From Laetiporus sulphureus 93-53 (Eukaryota > Basidiomycota > Agaricomycetes > Polyporales > Laetiporaceae), in NCBI RefSeq assembly GCF_001632365.1, contig NW_024468515.1, positions 882,647 to 946,646 of the forward strand: DNA of 64,000 nucleotides, given 5' to 3'. Both the position numbers and the translations under genes were made by a program. Position 1 is the first letter of the stretch; each line of letters begins with the position of its first letter. Positions 12,146-27,842 of the stretch are shown piece after piece. The notes under the pieces are model-generated. The model saw nothing but the letters and a program-made list of their open reading frames with translations. It was not told the origin of the DNA and did not search any database.

Positions 12146-12233
12146 GGCGTGCTCAATTCTTAGAGTTCGGCACGCCAGTTCAGTTCGTCGACCTCAAATA
12201 CCAAAGGAACGGCGATGCCGAGCAAATGCCGAG
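12146..12233 (+). repeat. Left terminal inverted repeat of the MITE
   Basis: Begins GGCGTGCTCAATTC. Its first 31 bases contain their own small inverted repeat, GGCGTGC against GCACGCC, able to form a terminal hairpin. Confidence 0.85.
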
Positions 12234-12763
12234 AATTACATAAGCAAATGTGGCTGTTGAGATGTCCGGCAGTTAATTCTATCTTTGGGACATTCCTACA
12301 TTTCTTGTGTGAATTGCTGCTTGTGTAAACCCCAAATTGCGATGCGGACATCCCTGAAAAGAAGACTGCACACCCACAATCTTCTCACGGTTTGTGGTGT
12401 CCAGCTGCAGACAACCTCGGCGGGGATCACAGTGACGAATGGCTGTGTATCTCACTCTCACAAAGTCACAACATAGATGAGGAACAATAATGACATTGAC
12501 AGCAGCTACTGCATGGTCCTGCATATTGCTGTCATCAAATGTGCTGTGATAGTCTGTGTAATTATTGCTTGGAAGCATTTCAACATTCAGGCTAAGCAAC
12601 TCTGTGCATACATGTTGCAATCCATGGTAAACCAGAGCACTAGGGAAGGTGCGACGGGAGATGGCAATAAAAACCGAGAAAATGTAAAGCAATCCTTCGG
12701 AAATAATCTCGCCACTCCTGTTCCCTGCCTAGCGTTCCCACGAGCCACTTGGCTTACATAATA

Positions 12764-12851
12764 CTCGGCATCTGCTCGGCATCGCCGTCCCCTTGGTATT
12801 TGAGGTCGACGAACTGAACTGGCGTGCCGAACTCTAAGAATTGAGCACGCC
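12764..12851 (-). repeat. Right terminal inverted repeat of the MITE
   Basis: Reverse complement of the left repeat, ending GAGCACGCC before the flanking TA. The main differences from the left arm lie around the AAAGGAACGG stretch. Confidence 0.85.
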
Positions 12852-12853
12852 TA

Positions 12854-13540
12854 TTGTGAACAAGTGTTCTCTGCTTCCTATATCAAACATGCGTTCCTTT
12901 TCGCTGATGCGAACTATAAATATTTGTTCCGTTGCCATGTATTACATGAAATATAATATTTGGATCTATCCCTATCATACACATATGACTGAATGTGAAT
13001 TAATGATCGATAGCAAAGGGACGGCAAGGAGGAAATATCAAGGGGATGTACGGCGAACCTAAACCATGACGGACTTCATTGATAAAGTCCTCACTTCTCA
13101 AAGTTGCCCAAACAACTGTTGATTAGACAGTCGTTTGTGATTTGCTCTTGGCGCGTCACCAGAACCGATGCAGAGTGGAAAGCAACTGCTCGGGCAGAAA
13201 GGCGCCAACTAGACAGACGTACCAGAGGTGACGTGTACTCAGAAACAAGGAAATTGAACTGCTGACGTCCACGTTGACGACGATGCTCTTGGCATTGAGA
13301 AACGAATACGTTTCACTTCATACAGCAAAGAAAGAAGGTAGTTGATGAGAGAGGGACGATGGAGTGCAAGCGTTTAAAAAAATCACAAATTTATGCCCGG
13401 ACGTGCTAGTGGGCGCCAATCAGCGCGTACCAAACATGCGCAAGCATCCCCGCACGCGTTTGTGGCAAAGCGACTCGGACTGTTGTCCAAGACCGACTCT
13501 ATTTTGTGGCTCTCATCTCTTGCGGCTCATACGAGCTGAC
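12854..13540. other. TEL1 upstream region
   Basis: No gene seen. Only 687 bases separate the MITE from the TEL1 start codon, so this is the likely TEL1 promoter. Confidence 0.4.
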
Positions 13541-16500
13541 ATGGGCTCCGCTTCCAACTTGAATGATGTTCTCAAACTTCTTAGCAGCGAAAAGGTGAAA
13601 GATCGTCAGGAAGGTTTTGCGGGCCTCCGTGTTGCTTTCGAGTCGAACTCCGCCGTGCTCAACGTCGACCCAGGAAAGGCATGGGGAGTAATCTTCCACA
13701 AGCTATCCATTGCCGTACTCAGCGAAAAGAGTGCCCACGTCAAGAAAGGCGGACAAACTGGTATCGCCGCTTTCCGCAGAGTCAACGATGCTGCAAACAC
13801 CGTTCGTTGGCTGACTGAACGGAGTGTTCGGAGGTGGAACAAGAAGGTTGTTCACAATGTGCTCGATCACTTACTAAAGACTATGATGCATAAAGGTGCA
13901 CTGTATACTCCGATAGCTTTGGAATATGTCAAGGCAATACGGTGCATTCTAAGTTGGTCGCCACATCTGGACCATTTAGATGTATCGACTTGGGTCGGGT
14001 TGCTCGAAACGGCCTTCAATGTTGTCCTCGAGGATCCTGTCACAAGAAAGTTGGAGAATGACATGGAGGCATCACAGCATCGCTCAGAAAATGCTGAAGA
14101 CTCGAATTCAGGTACCGACAGCATACCGGGAGATGACGAAGTTGACGATGGTGGTATGTCGTCCACCTACATCGCCACTAGGAAGCGGAAGCATAGAAGA
14201 GTAAATCAGAGGCTCCAGCACTCTACTCCTCATCGCAGTCCTGCTCCGAAGCTTCAGCCTGTGAATCCAGAGCAAGTTGAATTCATGGCTATCATTGCCC
14301 TCCTTCTGCAATCATCGTCTTCACCTCTGCTCTCGAAAGACTATGATTATCTCCCTGCTGCCCTATACGACCGGCTCGCTCGGTTCATACATATGTATCC
14401 CGTGGATTCATCGCTCCATCACGACTATCTCGTCACTCTGAACGCTGCCATATCTCATCTCGCACTGAACAAACGCTCCCTCACGGTCAAACTAGCCCTA
14501 GAAACGTGGGACGGACTATTACGGCTGTGGAATACCAAGCATCAAAGCATGAAACAGGGACTGGTGGGGATACTACGAGCTCTCTTCCCATTCTTGCTAG
14601 AGGTGGAAACGGACGGAGACGATACGAATATTGCGCAATGCGGTGACAGCCTTGCTCACCTGTGGCAGCTCCTTGTGGGCGAAGCAGATAACCGCTGGAC
14701 CGCGAGCGGTCTTTCGATAGATTGCTTACGTTTGGAGCTTGCTCGAGATGATCATGACACCGAAGGTAGTGCAGCATTCGTGGCGAAGACGTTCCTATAT
14801 GGGTGGCATTTTGATGCAAATCAAGCACTAGCATGGGCTATGCTCGAATTGCAAGCAGACTGTGCAGCGAAGGTACGTACATCTCCATCATCCAAGTTGT
14901 TACTGTCCGACTCATAAGTTAACCCTGAAGTTGTACGAGTTCGGCGAGTCCGTGCATCATCTGACGGCAGGTCCAGGTCGAACTGCAGGCAAGCGGCTCA
15001 AGGCTGAAAACCCTGTTCAGTCACTGTTAGCCCTGATAAGGGCGCAGTCGACATCTAATGCTCGCGTCTACCACCTTCAAAGCCTATTGTTCATCATCGA
15101 CAGGCACTGGCACATTTTCCATGATGGTTTACAGCGGGATATACTAGAAGCCATGCTCCAGCTTGTAGCCCATGACGACGCTGTCGTTCAATCCTGGGTT
15201 TTCCTTTGCTTTGCAGGTATTGCCAATGCGGTTCGCACCACCCCTCACCAATCATCACCGACTGAAATATGGGATTCGGTCTGGACTCATGCCATGCGAC
15301 GAACAAATGTTTCCGTCGTATGCCGGGCTGCATGCCACGCAGCAGCGGTCCTTCTTCTCAATGCCGACAACCTTCTGACATCACAACAAGTCCTAGCCGA
15401 GATTGAGTCCGTGGCCAAGGACCTCGAGGTACAAGGCCCTACGCTCCCGTACGACTCCGTTTGCTCGTTCTTAGTCCTTTGCCTTCGTGCTGCCAATCAA
15501 GACATACGCATGTTTAGGATGCAAATGGAAGACAAAATCTTGACTTGGCTAATCAACAACTGGCAGGTGGCACGGGTGAAGAGGACACGAATGTTGCCAT
15601 ATAATGCGGGTGACCTGTTGATGCTTCTAGAGAGCATTTGCGGGCTCTCTTCTCGATGTGATTTGGTTTGTGGGACGTCGTTGCCAGAATGCTCGATCGT
15701 GAACACAATGCGCGATTATCATGACGTGGCTGTGATCCGAGAATTCTTCCTTCATGCTCACATTCCTCCGCTCAGCGGTCAGGTTGGGCAATTTTCCAAC
15801 TTGTCACGTCCGCTGGCCAGTTCGGCTGTTGAAGCAGCATTGGCTTCTGCCACCAACAATGTGGAACAAGACCTGATCCAGCCACGCAATCGAGAGCGTC
15901 GAATATCCGCCTTCTTCGTCAAGTCCTTAGAGTTGCTGTTCTCGAGCTGGGAAGGCAGCGGGGAATCCTCCGGCAATATGTTTTCTGAAAACGTCAGATC
16001 TTGTCTTGACTTCACCGTTACCGCCATGCTCTTTGAAGCCACATTAAATGCAAACGGCATACAACCGCATCGTCGCGTCATCCAAGCCGCATGCAGGTTG
16101 ACTGGGGTCATAGCTCCTTCCATTCATGATCGCCGCTGGTCCTCTGACGAGAGAAAACTCATACTGGAAGGACTTCAACCTCTGGTGCTTGCGAGGGAAA
16201 CTTCGCGAGATGTTGCAGCTTGGGAGATCTTGCTTCTTCCAAATGAAGGATCTGGAATCAGAATGCAGAGGCTGCGAAAGCTTAGGCCAAAAGTCCCCCT
16301 AACAGCCCAAAGTGCCACTGGACGACTCGATCTTCAACGCCTGATTTTCCAACACGCCGACGTAAGCATTCCGGCAGCGCTCTCCACAATACTGAGACTT
16401 ACCGTTGATTCATTTGTAGGCGCAGGATATGTCCGAATGTATTTTGAAGGCGCTGCGCAAAACCCTTCATTCTCTGCTTCCAGTACCAATAAGCGAAGAT

Positions 16501-19500
16501 CGCAGCAGCCATACGATTGATATCGATGATGGCTTTGCGCCAGTGCGAACCAGTCAGACCGCAACACCACAAGGCCGCAGAAACTTGCACTTAGATCAAG
16601 GCGGTATTGAGCTTTGTGTGACTGGACTTGCGGTCATCCCTGCCTTGCAGTGCGCATCTGACGAACCGACACGTGATGGAGACCTAACGCAGCTGGTCTT
16701 AGATCTTGCAGATGAGGCCTTCTTCCTTGTTGCTCCTGTTTTCCTCAATCACGTTCGCCAGCGAACGTTGAGCATCAGTTCAACTGTCATGGGCGAGTGG
16801 CTGGAAAAGTTGGGATCTCTATTGACCCCATACGAGTACAGCAGAAGCGAAAAACTTCAGCTTCTGGCCTTAGAATTCCTTGAATCTACAATGCACTTGT
16901 GGCTACAGCCGAGGCTCGCTTCCAGTGAGGTTGGCTGGAGAATTGGCGAACTATGGAGATGGTTCCACGATACGCTGTCGGAAGGCTATATCGGCTCATG
17001 GAAGATACGAGATCGGCTAGTACAATTTCTCAATATCTACCTGATGCGCGATCCAGGTCAGGTAGGGTGGAAAACCTGTACGGACGATGGAGAAGGTGAA
17101 AGTCAATCGCAGAATGCAGTCTTTGACCGGAGAAAAAGCGAAGAGCAACAGAAAAATAAGCCTTCCATTTCTCCCATAGCAATTCTATCTACTCGCAGTG
17201 CTGACGACGACATCCGAGTGCGCTTTCGTGCCGCTGTCGCAAACGCTCGTTTATTCTCTATAGCTCATGAAGTAGGACAAGATGCATTCCAGCTGTATAA
17301 CGCAGTGAAGGAACATTTGAGCAACATCATTGAAGAGTACGTAATCATCTCGTATCTGATACAATTTGCTTACTGACGTGTCAATCTGTATAGCTACGAG
17401 CACATCGTTTCACGTCTACTCTGCTTAGGGAATATCATGATTGTGAACTCCGCCGTGAGACATGGTCCATACTGGCATTTATTAGAGACCTGTCTTTGGA
17501 CACCGGCTTATACCAAACATATACATGCCATACTGGCGGGAGTTGCGGAGAGGTTGGGTCTCCTGCGGTTGTCCGACCTATTCGAAGCCTACGCTTCTCA
17601 AATAGCGTTCTCAGTCCGCCAAGCTGGAAATGACCTCTTGCAATTCCCTCCCGAAGTCTTAGGCTATCAGGACAGGAGACAATGTGTAGCCGCTGGTTTC
17701 CGGTCCTTCACCCCTGCAAATCTATTAGCGGAGGATTTGCATTCATCTAAGGACCGTGTCGATGGCTACCAACTCTTCGTGGGTCATTGCAAATTTCTAC
17801 AGAAATCTGTGGCCGACGGTATTCGGGAGTGCTTCGCGGATATCGTTGGCATTCAGATCGTCTTCTGGATGGACTGTCATCCTGGTTACGTGCAGAATGC
17901 GTCACACGAATTAGAGGAATCGTTGATGGAGAAGACGCGGATGCTTGGAAAGGGCGATGAATTCGGTCACCACCTCAGGCGTAACATTGACTCCGTCGTT
18001 AGTGCCATTCTCGGGACACTGAAAGACCAAGGCCATTCACTCGACGGACCCATCGTCGGGGGACTCAAGTGCACTCAATGCGACGAAGTCGCTATTCAAA
18101 CGTTCCTTCACTTGTCTTGTTACAGAGATCTCCACAGTTTGCAATTGCACCCTCCCAAAGCACCCTGCTTCAGTACGCAGACTGTACTAGAATCCTTGAA
18201 GTGGCTAAGTGTCCGAGTGCCTGAGGCCTCCACTGCCGCGATCACCTACCATATTCTACATCGCACGTACGCGGAATTGCAACGCTGCCCGCTTGTCAAT
18301 GAGCAGATCAGACTGCTTAACGGCATATGCATTTGGATAGCCATTCATGCCGATCATTTTCAAGACCACACTTTGCTGAGGACACTAGGTAACATGGCTA
18401 CCGCAATTATAGTGCAACCAGATCTCGCTCGAGCTGCTCAGTCCCTACTACAGTGGACTCTCAATGCCTATGATCGCAACCCCGAACGGGACACACGCAT
18501 TCCAGACATGCTAATACGGACAAGTTACGCAGCTATCGAATACCTTCAAGACACAGGCGAGCTTCTAACGGAAAGCATCGGCCGTGACCTATTGTCCTGG
18601 TCAGAGAATGAGGCGTTGACTCTTTGTAACAACGTGGTGCTCAAGCAACAGGTCATTCAAGCCCTCGCAGCCTGGCCGCGGGACTTGCCTCCTGACTTGC
18701 AGGCCCTGCGAGACGAGCTTACATCACAAGAGATTTCCTCTATCCTATCCGGTGACCGACTTTCTAGCAACAAGTTCCGCCTAGTCCGTAGACTTCGTGA
18801 TGTAGCACTTCAGACCCACAACCGAGATGAAAGGCAATTCCAGTTCGATTTCTGGCATCTTAAAGAGTACCTACCGAATCCCGCACAAGTACTTGATGAC
18901 GATATCGACGCGTTTGCCGAACTCTTGCTACTCAATCATGCACATGTCAGCGACCTCGGCCACGAAAATTCTCGGCATCATAATATGTGCACTATGCATG
19001 TCTCCTTCCGAAATAGGGATGTGAAGGTCCCGGAAGCTGCCCATCGCGCTATCCTTTGGTATCTTCTAAGATCGCTCGATGCCGTTCCTGAGGAACTAGT
19101 GCACGATGCCTATCGTATACTGCGGTCCGTGGTTTCAACCCTCGACGTGGATGTCACGAATTCCTATGCATGGTACCACGACTACGATGGGGATCTGACC
19201 TTCATGATTTCATATCCAACGAGTATTTCCTCGAGACCTCTTCACGATTTGACAGAGGGCTTAGCTTCAGAGGACCTTCTTGATTGTGCTACCGATTTTA
19301 CAGTCTGGATACCCCGCGTGACAAGTTTACTCTGCGATACGCTATCAACTCAGGACATTTTCTACTCTCCTTTAGTGCACATGCTAAAGACGAACTTCCA
19401 CTTCGCTCAGCAAATCTTACCTATTTTGGTTTGCACACTGCTGCACCGAGAACGCGAAGCCAATCCATCTAGTGCTCAACTGCCTTTTCGAGATGCGTTA

Positions 19501-22500
19501 TCAAACTACTTCACTCTGGTGCTTGTCAGGGAGGACGCGAGCAGCTCTTGTGTGGGTGCTATAGTTGAAGTAGTGCTCCATCTCCGGTATTTCAATCCCC
19601 CCGATGCACTCGAGCGTAGGAATCCTCTCGCGTATGACGGTTGGCTTCAGATAGATCACACACTGTTGAGCCAGAACGCAATCAAATGTGGGGCGTTCAC
19701 GACTGCTCTCCTCTTCCTCGAACTGGCAGCCGAATACTCCACAGGGCCGCTGTCCAGCACAACTGCAACTGAGCAAATTCTCTTTGACATCTACAGCCAC
19801 ATCGACGAGCCAGATGGGTTTTATGGGATTGAAACTCATGATTTGAACCATTTTCTCGTAAAGCGACTGCACCACGAGCGGCAATGGGACAAAGCTTTCC
19901 GCTTTCACGGAGCGGCACTGGAGGCAAAACCTCATAGTGCAGATGATGCTCAGGGAATCACACAGGCTATGCATGCTTTCGGGTTTGACCGTCTCGCTAT
20001 GACGTCGGTGGTGCAGACCTCTTCAGCATCAGAAGGGGGTGGCCATGTGCCTTCCATGATGTACCATCTCGGCTGGCGAACAGAAACGTGGGATCTTCCG
20101 CAACAGAAAGCGGGGTGTAACCCCGGGACCCCGCTCTACTTCGCTTTGAGAGCCATACATCGCGAACGCGACACGAACGTAATCGACCGTGTCGTTCGTC
20201 AAGCATTGACAGATGAGCTTCAACAACTGCGAGGCCTTGGAAACGAGAATTTGTCCGGGGTGCGGCAAACCGTCCGGAATATCATGTGTCTGAGGCAGAT
20301 CAGGCAATGGAGGCAGCAACCAATACAGACTTTATTGCTCGCCAAGATCGAGGACGAGAACGAATGGGATGTGCTTGCTAACTTGGATGACGGATTCGAG
20401 TGAGCGCATTCCTTCATGTCATTTCCGAGGCACACAACTGACAATTGGTCGTGTTAGTTTCGATGATGCGGAGGGTATAATCGCAACACGCGCCTCCTTG
20501 CTAACCGCTGCTAGGCAGAAGGAACAGCGCGAACAGATCGGGAATCTGTTGTCATCATTTTGTCGCTGTCTCGTTAGCATCGAGAGGAGGTGTCTCCTTC
20601 GCTTATCTGAGCTAGCACGCGACGCAAATGTCTCCCAGATCTCTCTCAATGCAGTGATGAAAGCACAGGCACTTGGAAGCCACGCTGACTCGGACGTCTC
20701 CCTTGAGTTTGCCAACGTTTTATGGCTAATGGGAGAACCAAAAGTGGCGGTGCAATCTCTAGCTAATCTGCTAGTAGCCACACTCCCTGATACCTCGCTG
20801 CGGGCCTTGCACGACAAGCAACACAGAGCAAAGCTCCTCTCCCGTATGGTATGTAATAACACTACTGGTGTCGACTTGTCGGCTCATTAAATTTCAGGGT
20901 ACTTGGACGTTTGAGGCTTCCCTCGAGAAACCAGAGGATATCAGGACCCGTTACTTCGACGCAGCTTTGAGCTTGTTACTTGACAGTCAGGATCAATATC
21001 CGAAACCAGCCGATGGCGAAATCCTACATGAGTACGCCATATTCGCGGAGCGGCAGTATCACTCAATAGCGAACTCTCCGGATGCTCTCAGGTGGAGGGT
21101 ATACGTGGATCGTAAGAAGGAGGAAATCAAGCAACGTGCATATCAGATCAGGAAAACTCAAGTCGGTACAAAAGAACACCAAGAGTCCACAAGAGCGTAC
21201 AATAAAGCCACACAATTATTGAAGCAGGACGAAGCAAAATTCGCAGATCACAATCGCTCGCGAGAGTCATTCCTTGCGTTGGCAATTGACATGCATTCAC
21301 GCTGTCTTAATGCTACCGATATGTTCGACGACGATTGCGTGATCAGACTGTGCTCATTATGGTTTGCGAACTTTGAAGAGTCAAACGCGGCGTTGGCAAT
21401 CGATGCAGCCCTAGATCGTGTCCCCTCCCATAAATTCCTCTTCTTGGCCCATCAGCTAACCGCCCGATTATCGAAGATACTACCGGAAACCTCCTTCAAC
21501 CAGGAATATCTCCAGAAGCTGCTAGCCCGGATGTGTCAGGAGCATCCGTTCCATAGCTTGTATCAAGTATTCTGTCTTGTGTCAGAGCAAGTCGACACTC
21601 AGAATGGTGCATCTGCTAGAAGACAATCTGGACGCCATGATTCTCCCTCGGCTCGAGCAGAGAGAGCTGCCGCTGCGGTAGAAATACTTGATCGTCTGCG
21701 CAATGATTCATCAAGGCGAGATTGCGTACGAGACGTGGAGAAAGTGTTCAACGCATCCCTTCAGTGGGCAAAATTTCCTATCAAAGATAGCCAGAAGAAA
21801 AAGTCCAAGGCTTCTTTGCGCATACCGGACGATCAGCCCATACTGCAACTTCAGTCTATCCGCGTGCCAGTCACAACCATCCGTACACCTGTCGACCGGA
21901 CGACGGAATACAAGGATTGTATATGGATCAGCCACTATGAGTCCACCTATACTACTGCTGGAGGTGTCAATCTACCCAAGATTTCGGTTTGCGTCGGAAG
22001 CGACGGCAAAAAGTATAAGCAGTTGGTGAGTAAGAATGTCTCTGTTGCGCCATAAAACGGCTAAGCATTCCACAGTTCAAGGGAGAAGGTGGTGACGATC
22101 TACGGCAAGATGCTGTCATGGAACAAGTATTTGATTTGGTGAATGTCATCCTGCGCCGCGATCGTGAAACGAGAAAGCGGGACCTGGGAATTCGAGGTTA
22201 CAAGGTTATCCCGCTTGCTGCTCAAGCAGGCGTGCTGGAGTTTGTCCAAGACACTACACCTCTAGCTATATGGTTGAACCGTGCGCACATAGTGTGAAGC
22301 TCGCGTTGCCTTCCCACTGGTGCCAATTCTCACGCATCCTTCTCAACAGCTACAGACCGAAAGACCTGCACCCTAATGAGGTGCTCGAACAATTGTCTAA
22401 GAAACACGCTGAATGCAAGCACGAGCGCGGACCCTTACTGCAGTTGTTCCTTGAGCTGCGCAAGCGCTTCAAGCCTGTGATGAGGCATTACTTCAGAGAA

Positions 22501-23292
22501 AGACACAAGTCCCCAACGCGCTGGTTCGCAATGCGCTTGAAGTACGCTCGCAGCGTGGCTGCCACGTCCATTGTTGGACACGTTCTCGGACTGGGAGATA
22601 GGCACACCTCCAATATTCTGTTGGACAATATCACTGGAGAAGTTGTGCACATTGATCTCGGAATTGCGTTTGAGCAGGTCAGTGCGTACACGGTCAATCC
22701 GGGACTACATACTCATCATGCGTTCAGGGGAAACTGTTACCGGTCCCCGAGCGGGTGCCCTTCCGTCTCACAGCTGACATGGTGGATGGTCTGGGTATCT
22801 CAGGAACGCAAGGCGTTTTTCATAGATGCGCCGAAGAGACCCTGCGAGTACTGCGCGATCAGTCGGAGGTCATCTTGACTGTTCTGGAAGTCTTCAAATA
22901 TGACCCTTTGCACTCTTGGTGCGTGCTCTGCTACACTACCTATGGACTATGCTCATTTCTGTATGAAACCCCAGGACGGCGAGCGAATTAAAAGTCAAGC
23001 GTGTCCAGGGCTCTACCAGCGAAGCTGCTTCGCGATTGACTGACGAAGCATTCCGCTACGCTATCGGGATTGATCTAGCCAGCGGTACTGCGCACGAAGC
23101 AGCTGACCGCGCGCTTTCGGCTGTCAGCCGCAAATTGGACAAGACCCTCAGCGTTGAATATACGGTGAATGAGTTAATCTCCGAGGCTACTGACCCAGGC
23201 AATCTTGCTCAGATGTATCAAGGTGCGTCTACCTCTATTACCGCCCGTGAAATTGCTCAATTGCAGGATCAGGCTGGGGTCCATACTTTTGA
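13541..23292 (+). CDS. TEL1: Serine/threonine kinase Tel1 (ATM orthologue)
   Basis: Tel1/ATM is the PI3K-like kinase recruited by MRN to double-strand breaks and telomeres; it phosphorylates SQ/TQ sites. Eleven exons, 13541-14872, 14919-16361, 16420-17336, 17394-20399, 20458-20848, 20898-22025, 22076-22293, 22350-22677, 22728-22918, 22975-23222 and 23267-23292, give 3075 aa; every junction keeps frame. The N-terminal TAN motif is visible at residues 9-20 ([12 protein letters not shown]), followed by a long helical-repeat region. The kinase domain holds [19 protein letters not shown], the catalytic loop [13 protein letters not shown] near residue 2895 and [10 protein letters not shown]. The C-terminal FATC reads [20 protein letters not shown] and ends GWGPYF after a 44-bp last intron. 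The start chosen sits directly before the TAN motif; an upstream in-frame extension looks non-coding. All catalytic residues seen are intact. Confidence 0.96.
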
Positions 23293-23827
23293 TCTATCTG
23301 TTCCTGATCTGTTTCATCTCCGTCGCATTGATCTGGTCTGTGGATGGGACACTCTATTTTTTGCATTTCTGTATCTGGCTTCGTTGTGCTTTAAGAATGT
23401 AGATTAGTTTTCGAGCTACCGTCCATCCTATCACAGAAGTAATGCATATAACTTATGATGAACCTGAAGCAACAACGGCAGAAAGTAAATGCCTGTACAA
23501 CTTCGTTTCTAGAGCTGCAGCGACGCCTTTCACGCCACGAGCAGAAGATGCAAGACAGGTATTACTAGTCACGGGTATAAACCACGGACGGTGCGTATCA
23601 TGTATGAATACAAGCCATAAAACCCTGGACACCGACGTACCGTACGCCGTCAGAGCGTATTGCTGCTAAACGGCCTACGACTCTCGTACGTAGAACAACA
23701 TATGAGTTTCTGTGTTACCAAAGGACAACGACTGAGAGAGATCCGGAGAATTGAGCGTAGATCGATGCACGACATAACATGGTGATGAGGAGGAAATGAC
23801 AACAGAACGCAAAGAGGTTTGTGTTCT
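23293..23827. other. Intergenic between convergent TEL1 and ste20
   Basis: Downstream regions of two convergent genes. The early part is T-rich. No gene or repeat seen. Confidence 0.5.
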
Positions 23828-26452
<2,625 letters not shown>

Positions 26453-27842
26453 GGAAGATGGCGACGAGATGGGTGATGAGCGGTTGAAGTGTCCGTAAAC
26501 GGATAGTCGACGTTTAGCGACGAGAAGGCGGACGGCGGGCTCAACGACGAGCTGATCAAGAGGCCAGTGGGTGATGGCTGTGGTCAAGATTCTCCCTTTA
26601 ATGGTCCGCTATCGGGATCTCCACACGTGCGTTTACAATTCCAGTGGCTTCGTCGCCGGGCTCTATAGTGAGCACTGCAGCAACGCCAGCGACCACGTCG
26701 AGTAGATATTCCGCGAGCACAATGTGCGTGGCAGCGTCGACGTGAACGGCAACGTTGGCGACAAGCTTTAAGCAGTCTATCGATCTGTTAGCCGACGCTA
26801 CTGCCCAATCCGGCCATAGCGACTCCAATCGACAATGAAACAATTCTCCGTTTCGCTCTCGACGTGCACAGCGACCGGGCATGTTCTGTCAACGTCGTGC
26901 TCTTCCATGGCAGCCATCCGCGATGATGGACGACCTCTGGTGATGGAACCCCGTAACATCTCGCCATCAATTTTCTCTCCCCATTCGAAATTAGCGTGAC
27001 ATCGCCCTGTGACTCGCGCTGCGCGTTTCGTGACGCGTCGCTGTGGCGGTGGGAGGCGTCCCCCAAATACGAGCAGCCTCATTGTCCTGGCGGGACAACG
27101 ATGTTCACTTCGGTTGCAAGCCAACGTCCAAAATGATGTCGACGCTGAATAGGTCGCATCAGCCACGAATGACACGCAATACAATGAAGCGATGCCGGAA
27201 ACAAAGGGAAAGATAACCTCGACACAAACGGTTCCCAGAGATCTCACAGACACGTTCGACTTCGGAGACAGAGTTATGTAACGGGTATGCCGATCCCCAC
27301 ATGAAGGAACCTATCAGTCGAGCTTCAAGCTGCCCTACTGGTAGTTATGATCCCGTCGCATCAATTGCGTGGGCCTTCCAAGTCGGAGAAACTCTCACAG
27401 AAGTGTGTAATGACCGTCACGGTGCTTTTAGGCATATCTTAACTCCAGATGTTTGGCATCAGGCCCAGTCCTTGAACGGCCTACTCATGGCGTGCGTTAC
27501 TAACTCTTCGAAGGTAGCAAGAGCAGCAGCAGCTTCAGCAGTTGAACAGGTGCTAATTTTTTTAAAAAAGTCCTAGTACATTGTATTGCTTTCTCGAAGA
27601 CTTGAATGCAAGAAAAGACCAGGCTAAGCGACCTTTAGACGCTCCCCACAATGCGCTGTGGCACTGAGTTTGTGCGGGGCGTGCAATGGGCGCCTATCAG
27701 CATCAACCGACGCGACGGCCACGTGACCGCGCCCGCTAGTAATGCGTTCGGCGCGAAATCCTTCTCTTGCTCTCCCAAATCACCGCATGCACAAGATTCA
27801 AGACTACTAGAACTCAGGATTTCTTGATAGAAGTACAGCTAT
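26453..27842. other. Shared promoter region of ste20 and pif1
   Basis: Divergent upstream region of 1.4 kb. On the minus strand around 26600-27000, protein-like stretches occur (LKLVANVAVHVDAATHIVLA and then IEPGDEATGIV), but no ATG-to-stop model with good splice sites could be built. They are noted as a possible small unrecognised gene. Confidence 0.35.

Larger units (their letters stand above)
12144..12853. mobile_element. MITE-like element with about 90-bp terminal inverted repeats
   Basis: Bases 12146-12233 and the reverse complement of 12764-12851 agree over about 88 bases with three visible mismatches, and similarity fades over a further 15-20 bases inward. Each end is flanked by TA (12144-12145 and 12852-12853), consistent with a TA target duplication as in Tc1/mariner-type elements. 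The 0.7-kb interior has no transposase-like frame, so the element is non-autonomous. It sits between the divergent rad9 and TEL1 genes. Confidence 0.85.

Noticed and set aside
13364..13540. 59-codon in-frame extension upstream of TEL1
   Set aside because: Composition is unlike the protein; the internal ATG at 13541 lies directly before the TAN motif, where Tel1 proteins start.
26453..26587. 45-codon upstream extension of ste20
   Set aside because: It begins with TTG; no ATG occurs in frame there.
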